64,000 bases of DNA from JAAYDS01 sp012729155 (GCA_036774405.1 DAIPBO010000012.1:1-64000); one strand, 5' to 3'. Positions 1 through 8,072 are shown, counted from the stretch's first letter. Notes: generated by a model from the letters alone, not told the origin. Made by a program: numbers and translations.

Positions 1-54
1 CAGAGCAGACGCTTCGTAAGCGCCAGGTTTCGAGTTCAATTCTCGAGGGTGGCT
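1..54 (+). tRNA. tRNA-Thr (CGT), 3' part
   Basis: The window opens inside a tRNA. The anticodon loop TTCGTAA reads anticodon CGT (Thr, codon ACG). A 5-bp T stem (30-34 with 42-46) encloses a TTCAATT loop. The 3' acceptor strand GGGTGGC is at 47-53 with discriminator T at 54. CCA is not encoded. One anticodon-stem pair looks mismatched (A-C). The 5' part (acceptor and most of the D arm) lies outside the window. A terminator follows directly. Confidence 0.85.
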
Positions 55-58
55 TGAT

Positions 59-88
59 CCCTGGTCGGAATACCCGGCCAGGGTTTTT
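59..88 (+). terminator. Rho-independent terminator after tRNA-Thr
   Basis: A 10-bp stem (59-68 with 74-83, one G-T wobble) with a 5-nt loop is followed by TTTTT. It lies immediately after the tRNA. Confidence 0.85.
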
Positions 89-122
89 CGTCTCTGGGCA
101 CAGCCTGTGCCCAGATTTGCGG

Positions 123-959
123 CTACTCGGTCGCTGCCTCAGGGCTCTCTACGCTTTCGCGCTCGCTTGCGGGTATATAGTCGCTAAAGACGATGGTGGC
201 CGGCGTTGTAAACCCGGTGTGTAGCCGGTGGGCCTCATTCTGCCTCTCGATCGAATCATTGATCTCTTGTTGCACACGCGACTCTGAGCGCTCTTCTGGC
301 GGCAGGGCCTGCAGCGTCTCGCGCAGCTCTGTGTAGTAGCGGCGGCAGACGCTCAGGTGCTCGCGCTCGTGGGTGAGCACGTCGCCATAGAACCGTTGCC
401 AGGCCTGCCGAACGACGCGGGGCTGCTCTGACAGACGCGTCCACAGCGGCATGATATAGTTGTGCTGCACGGGCAGGCGGACCGACGTGACATCAACGCC
501 CGACTCTGTCTCAGCCGTGCCCCACGTGGGCACCACTTCGTGGTTGAACTGTCCCACATCGGCGGGGAGCTCTTCGTCGAGGCCCTGCATGTTCTCGCTG
601 CTGAGCTCATAGTTCTGCAGGGGTGTCTCGCTAAAGGTGAGGCTAACGGCGAGGCCACCACGGCGCGCCTCGCGCTGCAACTGCGCTGGTGCTGTGCCGA
701 CGGCTGTAGCCAGGGGCTCGCCGGCTGCCCCAGCACGGCGACGCTGCAGCAGTTGCCCGAGGTTCTGGTTTCCAAGAGCGCTAGCCCAGGCCTGCAGAAG
801 CCTGTCGCCGCCCACGCTCGAGGCCATAGCAGGCCGTTGGCGGCTGTGTAACAGTGCGTGGTTGTCGTTGGCCGAGGTACGAGCTGGGCCAGACCCCGCA
901 GAGGTGCGCGGGTGACGTGTGCTCGTGGCGCGCCGCGGGCCTGTCTGCTGTCGGTGCAT
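123..959 (-). CDS. DUF922-like putative zinc metalloprotease with eCIS/DUF4157-style leader
   Basis: A 278-residue protein. The C-terminal half has an HExxH zinc-protease motif (HEREH, residues 197-201) after an aromatic-rich stretch. This arrangement resembles DUF922 predicted Zn-dependent proteases. The N-terminal ~100 residues are low-complexity and Arg/Ser/Ala-rich. They contain ALGNQNLGQLLQRR (61-74), which resembles the IGNqav.rLLQ element found at the start of many DUF4157 and contractile-injection-system (eCIS) associated proteins. There is no signal peptide or membrane segment. ATG at 959 follows a GAGGG ribosome site, and a TACAAT -10-like element lies at 997-1002. The neighbours are not eCIS genes, so a delivered-protein role is inference. 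Family assignment is moderately sure; the substrate is unknown. Confidence 0.6.
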   Translation of the reverse strand: MHRQQTGPRRATSTRHPRTSAGSGPARTSANDNHALLHSRQRPAMASSVGGDRLLQAWASALGNQNLGQLLQRRRAGAAGEPLATAVGTAPAQLQREARRGGLAVSLTFSETPLQNYELSSENMQGLDEELPADVGQFNHEVVPTWGTAETESGVDVTSVRLPVQHNYIMPLWTRLSEQPRVVRQAWQRFYGDVLTHEREHLSVCRRYYTELRETLQALPPEERSESRVQQEINDSIERQNEAHRLHTGFTTPATIVFSDYIPASERESVESPEAATE

Positions 960-1056
960 GCTCCACCCTCAGTTCACTCGAGAGGACACTACATAGATTG
1001 TAGCACCGACCAGGGCGCGAATAAAGAGCGAGATGGGGCGTGGCAGCGCGCCCGCA

Positions 1057-2196
1057 TCATGCCCGCCCAGGCGCCGACCAGAGCTCGAGCTGGTGGGCGG
1101 GGCGACGGCCCTCGAGGAGCACATAGGGCGCTGCACGATGCTCGCCCAGGCTGTTCAGCCCCAGGTGGCGTAGATCCCGAAGGCGGCCAAACCGCCGTCG
1201 CTCGATGATCAGATCGGCCGTTGCCGGCCCGATGCCGGGGATGCGCAGCAGCTCGCTGCGGCTCGCGCGGTTCACCTCGACCGGAAAGCGCTCGGGGTGC
1301 TGTCGTGCCCAGGTGAGCTTGGGGTCGGCCTCGCGCGGCAAGCGCCCCTGACCATCGAACACCAGCTCGCTGGCGGCAAAGCCATACGTGTGCAGCAAGA
1401 AATCGGCCTGATAAAGCCGGTGCTCGCGCCACAAAGGCGTGGGGGCGTGCCCTTCGAGCGGCGTGCTGGCGACGGGCTGAAAGGCCGAATAGTAGGCACG
1501 GGCAAGGCGCAGTTCGTCATAGAGCGCCGCGGCGCACTGCAGCAGCTCGGCGTCCGTCTCGCCGGCGGGGCCCACCACAAACTGGGTGGTGAGGCTGGCG
1601 CGGCTGCCCAGTTGCTCACGCAGGGCATGGGCGCGCCTCAGGGTGCCCAGCAACTGCCCGTCAAAGTCTTTGGCGCCAGAGAGGGCCTGCAACCTTTGGG
1701 CATTAGGAGCCTCGAGGTTGACCGACACGCGGTCGGCCCAGCGCAAGGCGCTCTCGACGACCGCATCTTGCACGCCGGGCAGCAACTTGAAGTGGATGTA
1801 ACAGTTCAGGCGATAGCGCCGGCGCAGCAGCTCGACGGTGGCAAGCATGCGCTCTGCAGCGCGGTGTGTGCCGCCACACACGCCCGAGCTCAAAAAGACG
1901 CCCTCGGCGCGGCCAGAGCGGTAGAGGTCGTCGACCAGGTGTGCCAGCTCGTCAGGGGTAAAGGCGGTGCGTCGCTGGTCGCGCTCGGCGCGAAAGGCGC
2001 AATAGCGACAATCATTCTGGCACACGCTCGACTGGAGTACCTTGAGCAGCCGTACGCGACGGCCATCGGGCCGCACCGCGGGGTAGATCCAGCGTCCGAG
2101 GTCATCAGCGTGGCGGTGCATCTGTGTGCCGCAGCCTTGGCACGTATCCCACTGTGCGGCGCTACCAAGCAGATCGACCTTTTGCCAGAGATCCAT
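1057..2196 (-). CDS. Radical SAM/HhH protein, putative DNA modification/repair
   Basis: A 379-residue protein. It has a radical SAM CxxxCxxC cluster (C59, C63, C66; SVCQNDCRYC), a preceding CQGC pair (19-22), and a C-terminal helix-hairpin-helix (LLRIPGIGPATADLIIERR, about 300-330). Layout and motifs match the 'putative DNA modification/repair radical SAM protein' family (TIGR03916 type), which is often encoded beside a uracil-DNA-glycosylase-like partner; none is seen here. I chose ATG 2196 because the upstream extension would run into the promoter. GGGGGAG lies 6 nt before the ATG. The promoter carries LexA-type boxes (see those entries), which supports a DNA-damage role. The exact substrate is unknown. 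Confidence 0.8.
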   Translation of the reverse strand: MDLWQKVDLLGSAAQWDTCQGCGTQMHRHADDLGRWIYPAVRPDGRRVRLLKVLQSSVCQNDCRYCAFRAERDQRRTAFTPDELAHLVDDLYRSGRAEGVFLSSGVCGGTHRAAERMLATVELLRRRYRLNCYIHFKLLPGVQDAVVESALRWADRVSVNLEAPNAQRLQALSGAKDFDGQLLGTLRRAHALREQLGSRASLTTQFVVGPAGETDAELLQCAAALYDELRLARAYYSAFQPVASTPLEGHAPTPLWREHRLYQADFLLHTYGFAASELVFDGQGRLPREADPKLTWARQHPERFPVEVNRASRSELLRIPGIGPATADLIIERRRFGRLRDLRHLGLNSLGEHRAAPYVLLEGRRPAHQLELWSAPGRA

Positions 2197-2202
2197 GAGG
2201 TG

Positions 2203-2234
2203 CTCCCCCTCGGAACATATGTTCTGAGGGGGAG
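2203..2234 (-). promoter_or_regulatory. LexA-type SOS box inside a 32-bp inverted repeat, overlapping the ribosome site
   Basis: A perfect GAACATATGTTC (2213-2224) fits the Gram-positive LexA consensus GAAC-N4-GTTC, a box reported for Dehalococcoides (Chloroflexota). It is flanked by a 9-bp GC-rich inverted repeat: CTCCCCCTC / GAGGGGGAG in coding-strand sense. The right arm is also the Shine-Dalgarno region of the radical SAM gene. The repeat is broken by only one mismatched pair. An mRNA hairpin could therefore hide the ribosome site. Confidence 0.75.
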
Positions 2235-2261
2235 AATAGCACATTTGTTCTATTGTGTCAA
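2233..2261 (-). promoter_or_regulatory. Promoter of the radical SAM gene with a second LexA-like box in the spacer
   Basis: TTGACA (2256-2261) and TATTCT (2233-2238) are separated by exactly 17 bp on the minus strand. The spacer contains GAACAAATGTGC (2239-2250), one mismatch from GAAC-N4-GTTC. The -35 hexamer overlaps the stop codon (2258-2260) of the upstream kinase gene. Confidence 0.75.
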
Positions 2262-3736
2262 GCCGCACCGTCAGGTTCTTGAGCAGGGGGCGCTTGCAGG
2301 GCGCGAAAGCGCTCTTCGCGCGTGGCATAGTGGGCATGTCTGGCGGCATCCGGTTCGTAGCGCTCTACCACGCGCACCAGAGCATCTGCCGCTGAAGCGA
2401 GATCGGAGAACAAGCCCACACCCGCCGCCGCGATGATGGCTGCGCCCAGGGCGGCGCTCTGCTCTTCGCCGGTGCGCTCCAGCGGCAGGCCCATGACGTC
2501 GGCAGCGATCTGCAGCCAACGGGCCGAGCGCGTGCCGCCCCCGGTGACGCGGTAGCTCGTCATGGCGATGCCCACCTCTTGCAGGCTGCGCTGCCCAGCC
2601 AACGTCTGCAGCGATAGCCCTTCGAGCAGCGCGCGCACCAGCTCACCGCGGGTGGTGTTCAGGCTGAGGCCCACGGCCACCGTTCTCAGGCGATCGGCAT
2701 CGCCGGGCATGAGCAGCGGCTCAACGGGGGCTGAGGGCATCTCGTCGAGCAAGACGTCATAGGGGTTGCGACCCGAGCGCAGCGCCTCGCGCCGTTCCAG
2801 GGGGCTCAATACATCCAAAAACCAGCTCAGGGCATTGCCCCCGATGGCGTAGCGCACCGGGCTCGTCAGCAACCCCACCGGCAGATGCTGCCAGACCTCG
2901 AGGCCGCGCACATAGAGCAGCCGACGAATGGGCGTGGCCTCGTACAGCGGCGCCAGGTAGAGCTGTGACCCAAGGTGGTAGAGCGCCTGGCCAGGCCGCA
3001 CTATGCCTGCGCCGACGGAGATGCAGGCCAGGTCGTCAGCACCCAGCACCGCCAGCGGTCGGCCACTGAGGCCTAGCTCGCGGCAGACTGTGCCAGAGAT
3101 GGCCCCTAGCGGCGTGCCTGCTGGGCGCACCTCGGGTAGTTTGCCGGCGTCCAGGGCACAGGCACGCAGCACCTCAGCCGCCCAGTCGACCTGGTTCACA
3201 TCGAGCAGCTGGGTGGCGCTGGCCTGCGTACGGTCGGTGGCACTGCTGACGCCCAATTGGTGCGCCACAAAGCCACCCAGTGTGCAAAAGCGCGCCGTCT
3301 CTCGGTACACGCCTGGGGCGTGGTCGCGGATCCAGCAGAGCTTGTTGAGCACGCTGGCAGGCCCGGTGAGGCGGCCGGTGAGGTCATAGTAACGCTCAGG
3401 GCCGATCAGCGTGCGCGCTTGCTCGGCATAGCCGGCGCCACGAACGTCGTTGCCCAGAATGCAGGGCATGAGCGGCTCGCCCTCGAGCGAGAGGGGCACC
3501 ACGGCATCTCCCGAGGCCGAGATGGCCAGGGCCGTGATGGGGTCTTGACGAGACGCGTCGGCGGCCTGGGCGAGCAGGCGTCGCACGGCCTGCCACACTG
3601 CGCGCGCGTCGAGCTGGCAGTCTCCTGTGGTGCCGCCGCCATAGCGCTGCTGCACACGCGCCCAGACGCCACCAGTAGCGCTGACCAGCAGGCCGCGGCA
3701 CATGTTCGGCCCGATGTCTAGCCCCAGCACACTCAT
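2258..3736 (-). CDS. FGGY-family carbohydrate kinase (xylulokinase-like)
   Basis: A 492-residue protein with the two-lobed FGGY sugar-kinase layout. It phosphorylates a sugar or polyol with ATP in the cytoplasm; the substrate cannot be read from sequence. The N-terminal phosphate-1 loop is atypical: DIGPNMCRGLLV rather than DIGTTSxK. The catalytic-aspartate region GADDLACISVGAG (about 232-244) is intact. The C-terminal adenosine-binding segment is seen at TGGGTRSARWLQIAADVMG. It is transcribed alone: ATG 3736 has a GGGGG ribosome site, and its own promoter lies at 3764-3792. Xylulokinase or gluconokinase-like activity are both possible. Confidence 0.85.
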   Translation of the reverse strand: MSVLGLDIGPNMCRGLLVSATGGVWARVQQRYGGGTTGDCQLDARAVWQAVRRLLAQAADASRQDPITALAISASGDAVVPLSLEGEPLMPCILGNDVRGAGYAEQARTLIGPERYYDLTGRLTGPASVLNKLCWIRDHAPGVYRETARFCTLGGFVAHQLGVSSATDRTQASATQLLDVNQVDWAAEVLRACALDAGKLPEVRPAGTPLGAISGTVCRELGLSGRPLAVLGADDLACISVGAGIVRPGQALYHLGSQLYLAPLYEATPIRRLLYVRGLEVWQHLPVGLLTSPVRYAIGGNALSWFLDVLSPLERREALRSGRNPYDVLLDEMPSAPVEPLLMPGDADRLRTVAVGLSLNTTRGELVRALLEGLSLQTLAGQRSLQEVGIAMTSYRVTGGGTRSARWLQIAADVMGLPLERTGEEQSAALGAAIIAAAGVGLFSDLASAADALVRVVERYEPDAARHAHYATREERFRALQAPPAQEPDGAA

Positions 3737-3763
3737 GACTACCCCCTGTCTGTCTGCAGCCTT

Positions 3764-3792
3764 ATGTTAACGGTTGCACCGGCTGCCGTCAA
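3764..3792 (-). promoter_or_regulatory. Promoter of the FGGY kinase gene
   Basis: TTGACG (3787-3792), a 17-bp spacer and TAACAT (3764-3769) on the minus strand, 28 bp upstream of the kinase ATG. Confidence 0.65.
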
Positions 3793-3831
3793 CGCGGTCG
3801 AGGCCTGGGTATGGTTGCACATTTGGGCCTG

Positions 3832-3840
3832 TGCTATAAT
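3832..3840 (+). promoter_or_regulatory. Extended -10 promoter of the alaX operon
   Basis: TGCTATAAT (TGn plus a perfect -10 at 3835-3840). No good -35 hexamer lies at 17 bp, consistent with an extended -10 promoter. Confidence 0.6.
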
Positions 3841-3871
3841 CCTGCCGTAAAACACCCTTGGGAGTAGGGCA

Positions 3872-5062
3872 TTGACCGTCAAACTTTACTGGCGAGACCC
3901 ATACCAACGCGCTTTTGATGCCAAGGTGATGGCACGTGGAGAGTTGCAGGGCAGGCCTACCGTCGTGCTCGACCAGACCGCCTTTTACGCCACTTCAGGC
4001 GGGCAGCCTAACGATACGGGCGTTCTCGATGGCGTGCCTGTGATCGACGTCCTCGAGGTGGATGGCGATGTGGTGCATGTGCTGGCTGGCCCACTGACCG
4101 GCGATGTGGTGCATGGCGAGATCGACTGGGAGCGACGCTTTGACCACATGCAACAGCACACCGGCCAGCACATCCTCTCCCAGGCGTTAGTGCAGGTGGC
4201 GGGGGCCGAGACCGTCTCGTTTCACCTCAGTGCTGACTCGGTGACGGTGGATGTGAACCTGCCTTTGCTGTCGCCAGAGCAGATCGCGGCCGCCGAGCGT
4301 TTGGCCAACGAGGCTGTCTGGGCGGCACAACCGGTGGTCGTGTCTGAGCATCCTGCTGAGCAGATGGGCATGTTAGGGCTGCGCAAACAGCCCGATGTGG
4401 AGGGTACGCTGCGGGTTGTCGCTGTGGCCGCGTTCGACCGCTGCGCCTGTGGGGGCACGCACGTGCGCAACAGCGGCGAGGTGGGCCTGATTCATATCGC
4501 TCGCTGCGAGCCGCAACGGGGCAACACGCGTATCGAGTTCATGTGCGGGCGGCGAGCGCTGCGCGACTATGGAGCGCGAGACGCCCTGTTGCGTAGCCTG
4601 GCGCGCGACCTGGGCGTGGGGTGGTCAGAGCTGCCCGAGCGGATCGCCCGCCTAGCCGAGCAGGGAGAGACGGCGCGCAAGATGGTTGAAGCGCTGCGCA
4701 TGCGTCTGCTCGACAGCGAGTTGCCACGACTGGCTGCCAGCGCCGAACAGCGCTCCGGTTACCGGCTATTGGCCTGCGTGCTCGAGGGCCTGGACGCAGG
4801 TAACATGCGCTACATCGCCCAGCAGTTGTTGCAGCATCCGGGCATGGTGGTGTTGCTGGGGGTCACCGAGCCCAGCGTGCAGTTCTGCTTTGGGCGCAGC
4901 GCCGATCTGGATATCGACATGAACCGCTTGCTGCGCCAGGCGGGAGAGCCGTTCAAGGCTCGCGGTGGCGGCAAGCCACATCTGGCTCAGGGCGGGGGCA
5001 TCGGCCCAGCAGAGCTCGAGCCTCTGCTGCGGCGCGCGGCAGACATTCTGGCAGCATCCTGA
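3872..5062 (+). CDS. Alanyl-tRNA editing protein, AlaX long form
   Basis: A 396-residue stand-alone relative of the AlaRS editing domain, which hydrolyses mischarged Ser- or Gly-tRNA(Ala). The zinc-binding set is complete: HTGQH (H96, H100) and CGGTH (C193, H197). The C-terminal part ends in a DHHA1-like glycine-rich segment (RGGGKPHLAQGGG, about 367-379), so this is the long AlaX type. The start is TTG at 3872, chosen for the GGGAG ribosome site 8 nt upstream and the family N-terminus. It heads an operon with the MBL protein (18-nt gap), the FAD subunit and hemW. Confidence 0.85.
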   Translation: MTVKLYWRDPYQRAFDAKVMARGELQGRPTVVLDQTAFYATSGGQPNDTGVLDGVPVIDVLEVDGDVVHVLAGPLTGDVVHGEIDWERRFDHMQQHTGQHILSQALVQVAGAETVSFHLSADSVTVDVNLPLLSPEQIAAAERLANEAVWAAQPVVVSEHPAEQMGMLGLRKQPDVEGTLRVVAVAAFDRCACGGTHVRNSGEVGLIHIARCEPQRGNTRIEFMCGRRALRDYGARDALLRSLARDLGVGWSELPERIARLAEQGETARKMVEALRMRLLDSELPRLAASAEQRSGYRLLACVLEGLDAGNMRYIAQQLLQHPGMVVLLGVTEPSVQFCFGRSADLDIDMNRLLRQAGEPFKARGGGKPHLAQGGGIGPAELEPLLRRAADILAAS

Positions 5063-5080
5063 GCGAATAGGAGAGACGCA

Positions 5081-5938
5081 ATGCGCACAGAGATCGCCGC
5101 TGGTGTGTTCTACGAAGGCGGCTACGAGGGTGGCAATATCGGCTATGTCAGCACGGCGCTGGGGGGCCTCTTGGTCGATACGCCGCCGCTGCCTCACCGC
5201 ACTCGAGACTGGCAGGCCCAGGCACTCGAGATGCAGCCACAGCCGCTGTATGGTCTCGTGAACACCGACTGCCACCTGGAGCGGATGTTGGGAAACGGCG
5301 TGTTCTCTGGACTACGCACCTTTGGCCACGAGTCGTCAGCCAAGCCAATCAGCAAGTATACCCCCACGGTGCTAGAGCAGTTCGCAGCGCGCTTTCGCGA
5401 TCTGCCTGCCGGCGTCGCCGAGGAGATCGCTCAGGCTACGCTGCGCTTACCCGAGGTATCGGTGCAAGATCGGCTGGTTATCCATGCTCCAGACCGCGAG
5501 GTGCACATCATCCACCTCGAGGGGCACACGCCGGGCTCGTTGGGGGTCTATCTGCCCGCTGAAAGAGTGCTCTTTGCCGGCGATACCGTCACCCATAAAG
5601 AGCCGCCGGCGCTGGCGCAGGCCAGCACGCTGGCCTGGCTCGATACAATCCGCTACATCGAGGCGCTAGAAATCGACGTCATCGTGCCGGCCGCCGGAGA
5701 GGCATGCGGCAAAGAGGCGCTGGTGCCGCTGGCAGCCTACATCGAAGAGATGTGGCGCCTGACGGCCGAGCTGTTCGAGGCCGGCGCCAGTCGACGCGAG
5801 TGTGTCGAGAAGGTCGAGCTGTCGGAGCACTATACCATCGCCAAGGGCCAAGAGACTCGCATGAAGCGCCGCCGGAGAGAGAGCATCGAACGCGTGTACA
5901 CCGAGATCCGGCTGGCGCAGCGGCGACGCCGTTCGTAG
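5081..5938 (+). CDS. MBL-fold protein with eroded metal-binding site
   Basis: A 285-residue metallo-beta-lactamase-fold protein. Fold markers are kept: a start resembling 'vlvDTpp' (GGLLVDTPP), EGHTPGSLGVYLP and LFAGDTV. The hallmark THxHxDH is replaced by TDCHLER, and the final PGHG-type histidine loop reads PAAGE. Several metal ligands are thus missing. The C-terminus is very Arg-rich (RMKRRRRES, AQRRRRS), which could bind nucleic acid. It lies between alaX and the FAD subunit, 14-18 nt from each. It may be a non-hydrolytic or altered-metal relative. Function unknown. Confidence 0.75.
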   Translation: MRTEIAAGVFYEGGYEGGNIGYVSTALGGLLVDTPPLPHRTRDWQAQALEMQPQPLYGLVNTDCHLERMLGNGVFSGLRTFGHESSAKPISKYTPTVLEQFAARFRDLPAGVAEEIAQATLRLPEVSVQDRLVIHAPDREVHIIHLEGHTPGSLGVYLPAERVLFAGDTVTHKEPPALAQASTLAWLDTIRYIEALEIDVIVPAAGEACGKEALVPLAAYIEEMWRLTAELFEAGASRRECVEKVELSEHYTIAKGQETRMKRRRRESIERVYTEIRLAQRRRRS

Positions 5939-5952
5939 GCGCAGACCGCACC

Positions 5953-6888
5953 ATGTTGCAGCTCAAGCTCGCGCCACGGGTGTTGTTCGATTATTATGTC
6001 GCCTCTTCGGCCGAAGAGGCGGTCAGCTACCTCAGCGCTCATCAGGGCGAGGCGCGGGTGGTGGCTGGGGGCACCCAGCTACTACCACAGATTCAGCAGG
6101 GCGAGCTCACAGCGGGTTATCTGGTGGACGTGGCGCAGATTGCGGCGTTGCGCAAGCTGTCTATGGCCCCTGAAGGGCTGGTGATCGGTAGCGCGATCTC
6201 GCTCAGCCGCCTGGTAACGCACGAGAAACTGGCCTCCCGTTGCCCCTTGTTGCCCGAAGCAGCACGGTCTATAGGCACGCCCGCTCTGCAGCGCCTGGCC
6301 ACGGTGGGCGGCAATGTGGCCAGTGGCTGGGGTAACAGTGACGTTGCCTTGGCGCTCTTGGCGCTCGATGCTGAGGCAGAGATCACCGACTATATGGGGT
6401 CGCAGTGGGTGCCTATTCGCTCGCTGTATGTGGGCGGGGGGCATTCTCGCGTTGACGCGACCCGCGAGGTGCTATCGGCAGTGCGTTTTCGCCCGCTCGC
6501 GCGCGGGCAAGGCAGCGCCATTGTGCGCCTCGAACCTGCTGGCAGGCACGGGCGCGCCGATCTGGTAGGGGTCACCATTGTAGAGTTGACGCCAGGGCCC
6601 AATGGCACGGCGTGGCCCGAGGTGAGCTGGGCGGCCGTGGCGCTGGGCCTGGCCAGCGAGCCGCCGCAGCGCCACGGCGATATCGAACAGGCGTTGCTGG
6701 GCGCGCCCTGGCCGGTGGCGCGTGGTCTGCTGAGCGACGGTGTGCGCGACGTGCTGGCTGCGGTCGATGCGTCGCACCCCGCCAACCAGCGGCTAGACGA
6801 GGCGGTGGTCCTGCTCGCTGCCTGTTGGGAGCGCGCCTGTCAGCGCGCCAGCGCGGCGATGTCGGCTGCCTCTCGTGGCGATGCCTGA
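5953..6888 (+). CDS. Orphan FAD-binding subunit of the xanthine/CO dehydrogenase family (CoxM/CutM-like)
   Basis: A 311-residue protein with the PCMH-type FAD-binding motifs VVAGGTQLLPQI (37-48) and TVGGNVASG (about 117-125). It also has a C-terminal CO_deh_flav_C-like region. Such proteins pass electrons between an Fe-S subunit and a molybdopterin large subunit, yet neither partner gene is adjacent. ATG 5953 lies 14 nt after the MBL gene, and its stop (TGA 6886-6888) overlaps the ATG of hemW. It may work with partners elsewhere or have been re-purposed. Confidence 0.8.
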   Translation: MLQLKLAPRVLFDYYVASSAEEAVSYLSAHQGEARVVAGGTQLLPQIQQGELTAGYLVDVAQIAALRKLSMAPEGLVIGSAISLSRLVTHEKLASRCPLLPEAARSIGTPALQRLATVGGNVASGWGNSDVALALLALDAEAEITDYMGSQWVPIRSLYVGGGHSRVDATREVLSAVRFRPLARGQGSAIVRLEPAGRHGRADLVGVTIVELTPGPNGTAWPEVSWAAVALGLASEPPQRHGDIEQALLGAPWPVARGLLSDGVRDVLAAVDASHPANQRLDEAVVLLAACWERACQRASAAMSAASRGDA

Positions 6889-8072
6889 TGCCATTGGGTG
6901 AGGCGGGCGTCTATGTGCATATTCCCTTTTGCGCGCTCAAGTGCGCCTACTGTGATTTTGCGTCTTTCTGTGGGCTAGAGCCCCATTTCGACCGTTACGT
7001 AGACGGAGTGTGCGCCCAGGCTCGCGCCGAGGCGCCGGCCTGGCAGTCGCTGCGCTTTGGCTCGCTCTTTATCGGTGGGGGCACGCCCACGCTGCTCTCG
7101 CCGGCCGCTCTAGGACGGATCATCAGCACGCTGCGAGACCTGCTGCCAGGGCAGCAGGCGCCCGAGATTAGCATTGAGGCCAACCCTGGCACGGTGACGG
7201 TGGCTGACCTGCAGGCGCTGCGTCGTTTGGGCGTCAACCGCCTCAGCCTGGGCGTGCAGAGCATGCAGGCCCACGAGCTGGCCATGCTTGGCCGCATCCA
7301 CACCGTTGCCGATGTGGTGCACGCGGTGACCGCGGCGCGGCAGGCGGGCCTGACCAACATCAACCTCGACCTGATCTACGGTCTGCCAGGGCAAAGCCTG
7401 GCAGACTGGCAGGCGTCGCTCGAGCAGGCCCTGGCGCTGGGCCCCGAGCATCTCTCGCTCTATGGCCTCAGCCTCGAAGAGGGCACTCCGCTGGCCGCCA
7501 GCGTCGCTGACGGCCTGTTGCCAGAGCCAGATGACGACCTGGCCGCCGACATGTATACCTGGGCCGCCGAACGGCTGCAGGTCGCCGGCTATGCGCAGTA
7601 TGAGCTATCCAACTGGGCGCGCCGCTCGCCGGGCGATGCGCAGCGCGTCTACCCGCAGTTGGCCTGCCACCATAACTTGCTGTACTGGCACAACGAGCGT
7701 TACCTGGGGTTGGGCGCGGCGGCGGCGTCTTTCGATGGCGAACGGCGTACGGTAGCTCTCGAACACCCGTTACGCTATCTCGATGCGCTGGCGGCCGGTG
7801 AGGGTGTTATCGCGTCTGAGGAGACGCTGAACCCCGCCGAGCGCCTGGATGAGACGGTGGTTTTGGGGCTGCGTCTGGTGCGCGGCGTCAGCTGGGCGTG
7901 GCTCACCGCGCGCTTTGGTGTAGATGCCCGCCAGGTGTATGCCGACGTCATCGCTGCTCAGCAAGCGCAGGGGTTGCTGCTGGCCGATGCGCAGGGTATG
8001 CGGCTGACACCACGCGGTCGCCTGTTGGGCAACCGCGTGTTCGCCGCGTTCTTACGAGACGAAGTGCGCTAG
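6888..8072 (+). CDS. hemW: HemW-like radical SAM protein
   Basis: A 394-residue protein beginning with GVYVHIPFC. It has the CxxxCxxC cluster (C15, C19, C22), the FIGGGTPTLL glycine motif, SIEANPGTVT, NRLSLGVQS and NLDLIYGLPGQS. All are hallmarks of the HemN/HemW family. HemW is a haem-binding protein involved in haem trafficking rather than coproporphyrinogen oxidation. The C-terminal HemN_C domain (about 300-390) is present. ATG 6888 overlaps the stop of the FAD subunit (TGATG). Its stop is interlocked with that of the convergent CpXC gene (CTAG at 8069-8072). Confidence 0.85.
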   Translation: MPLGEAGVYVHIPFCALKCAYCDFASFCGLEPHFDRYVDGVCAQARAEAPAWQSLRFGSLFIGGGTPTLLSPAALGRIISTLRDLLPGQQAPEISIEANPGTVTVADLQALRRLGVNRLSLGVQSMQAHELAMLGRIHTVADVVHAVTAARQAGLTNINLDLIYGLPGQSLADWQASLEQALALGPEHLSLYGLSLEEGTPLAASVADGLLPEPDDDLAADMYTWAAERLQVAGYAQYELSNWARRSPGDAQRVYPQLACHHNLLYWHNERYLGLGAAAASFDGERRTVALEHPLRYLDALAAGEGVIASEETLNPAERLDETVVLGLRLVRGVSWAWLTARFGVDARQVYADVIAAQQAQGLLLADAQGMRLTPRGRLLGNRVFAAFLRDEVR

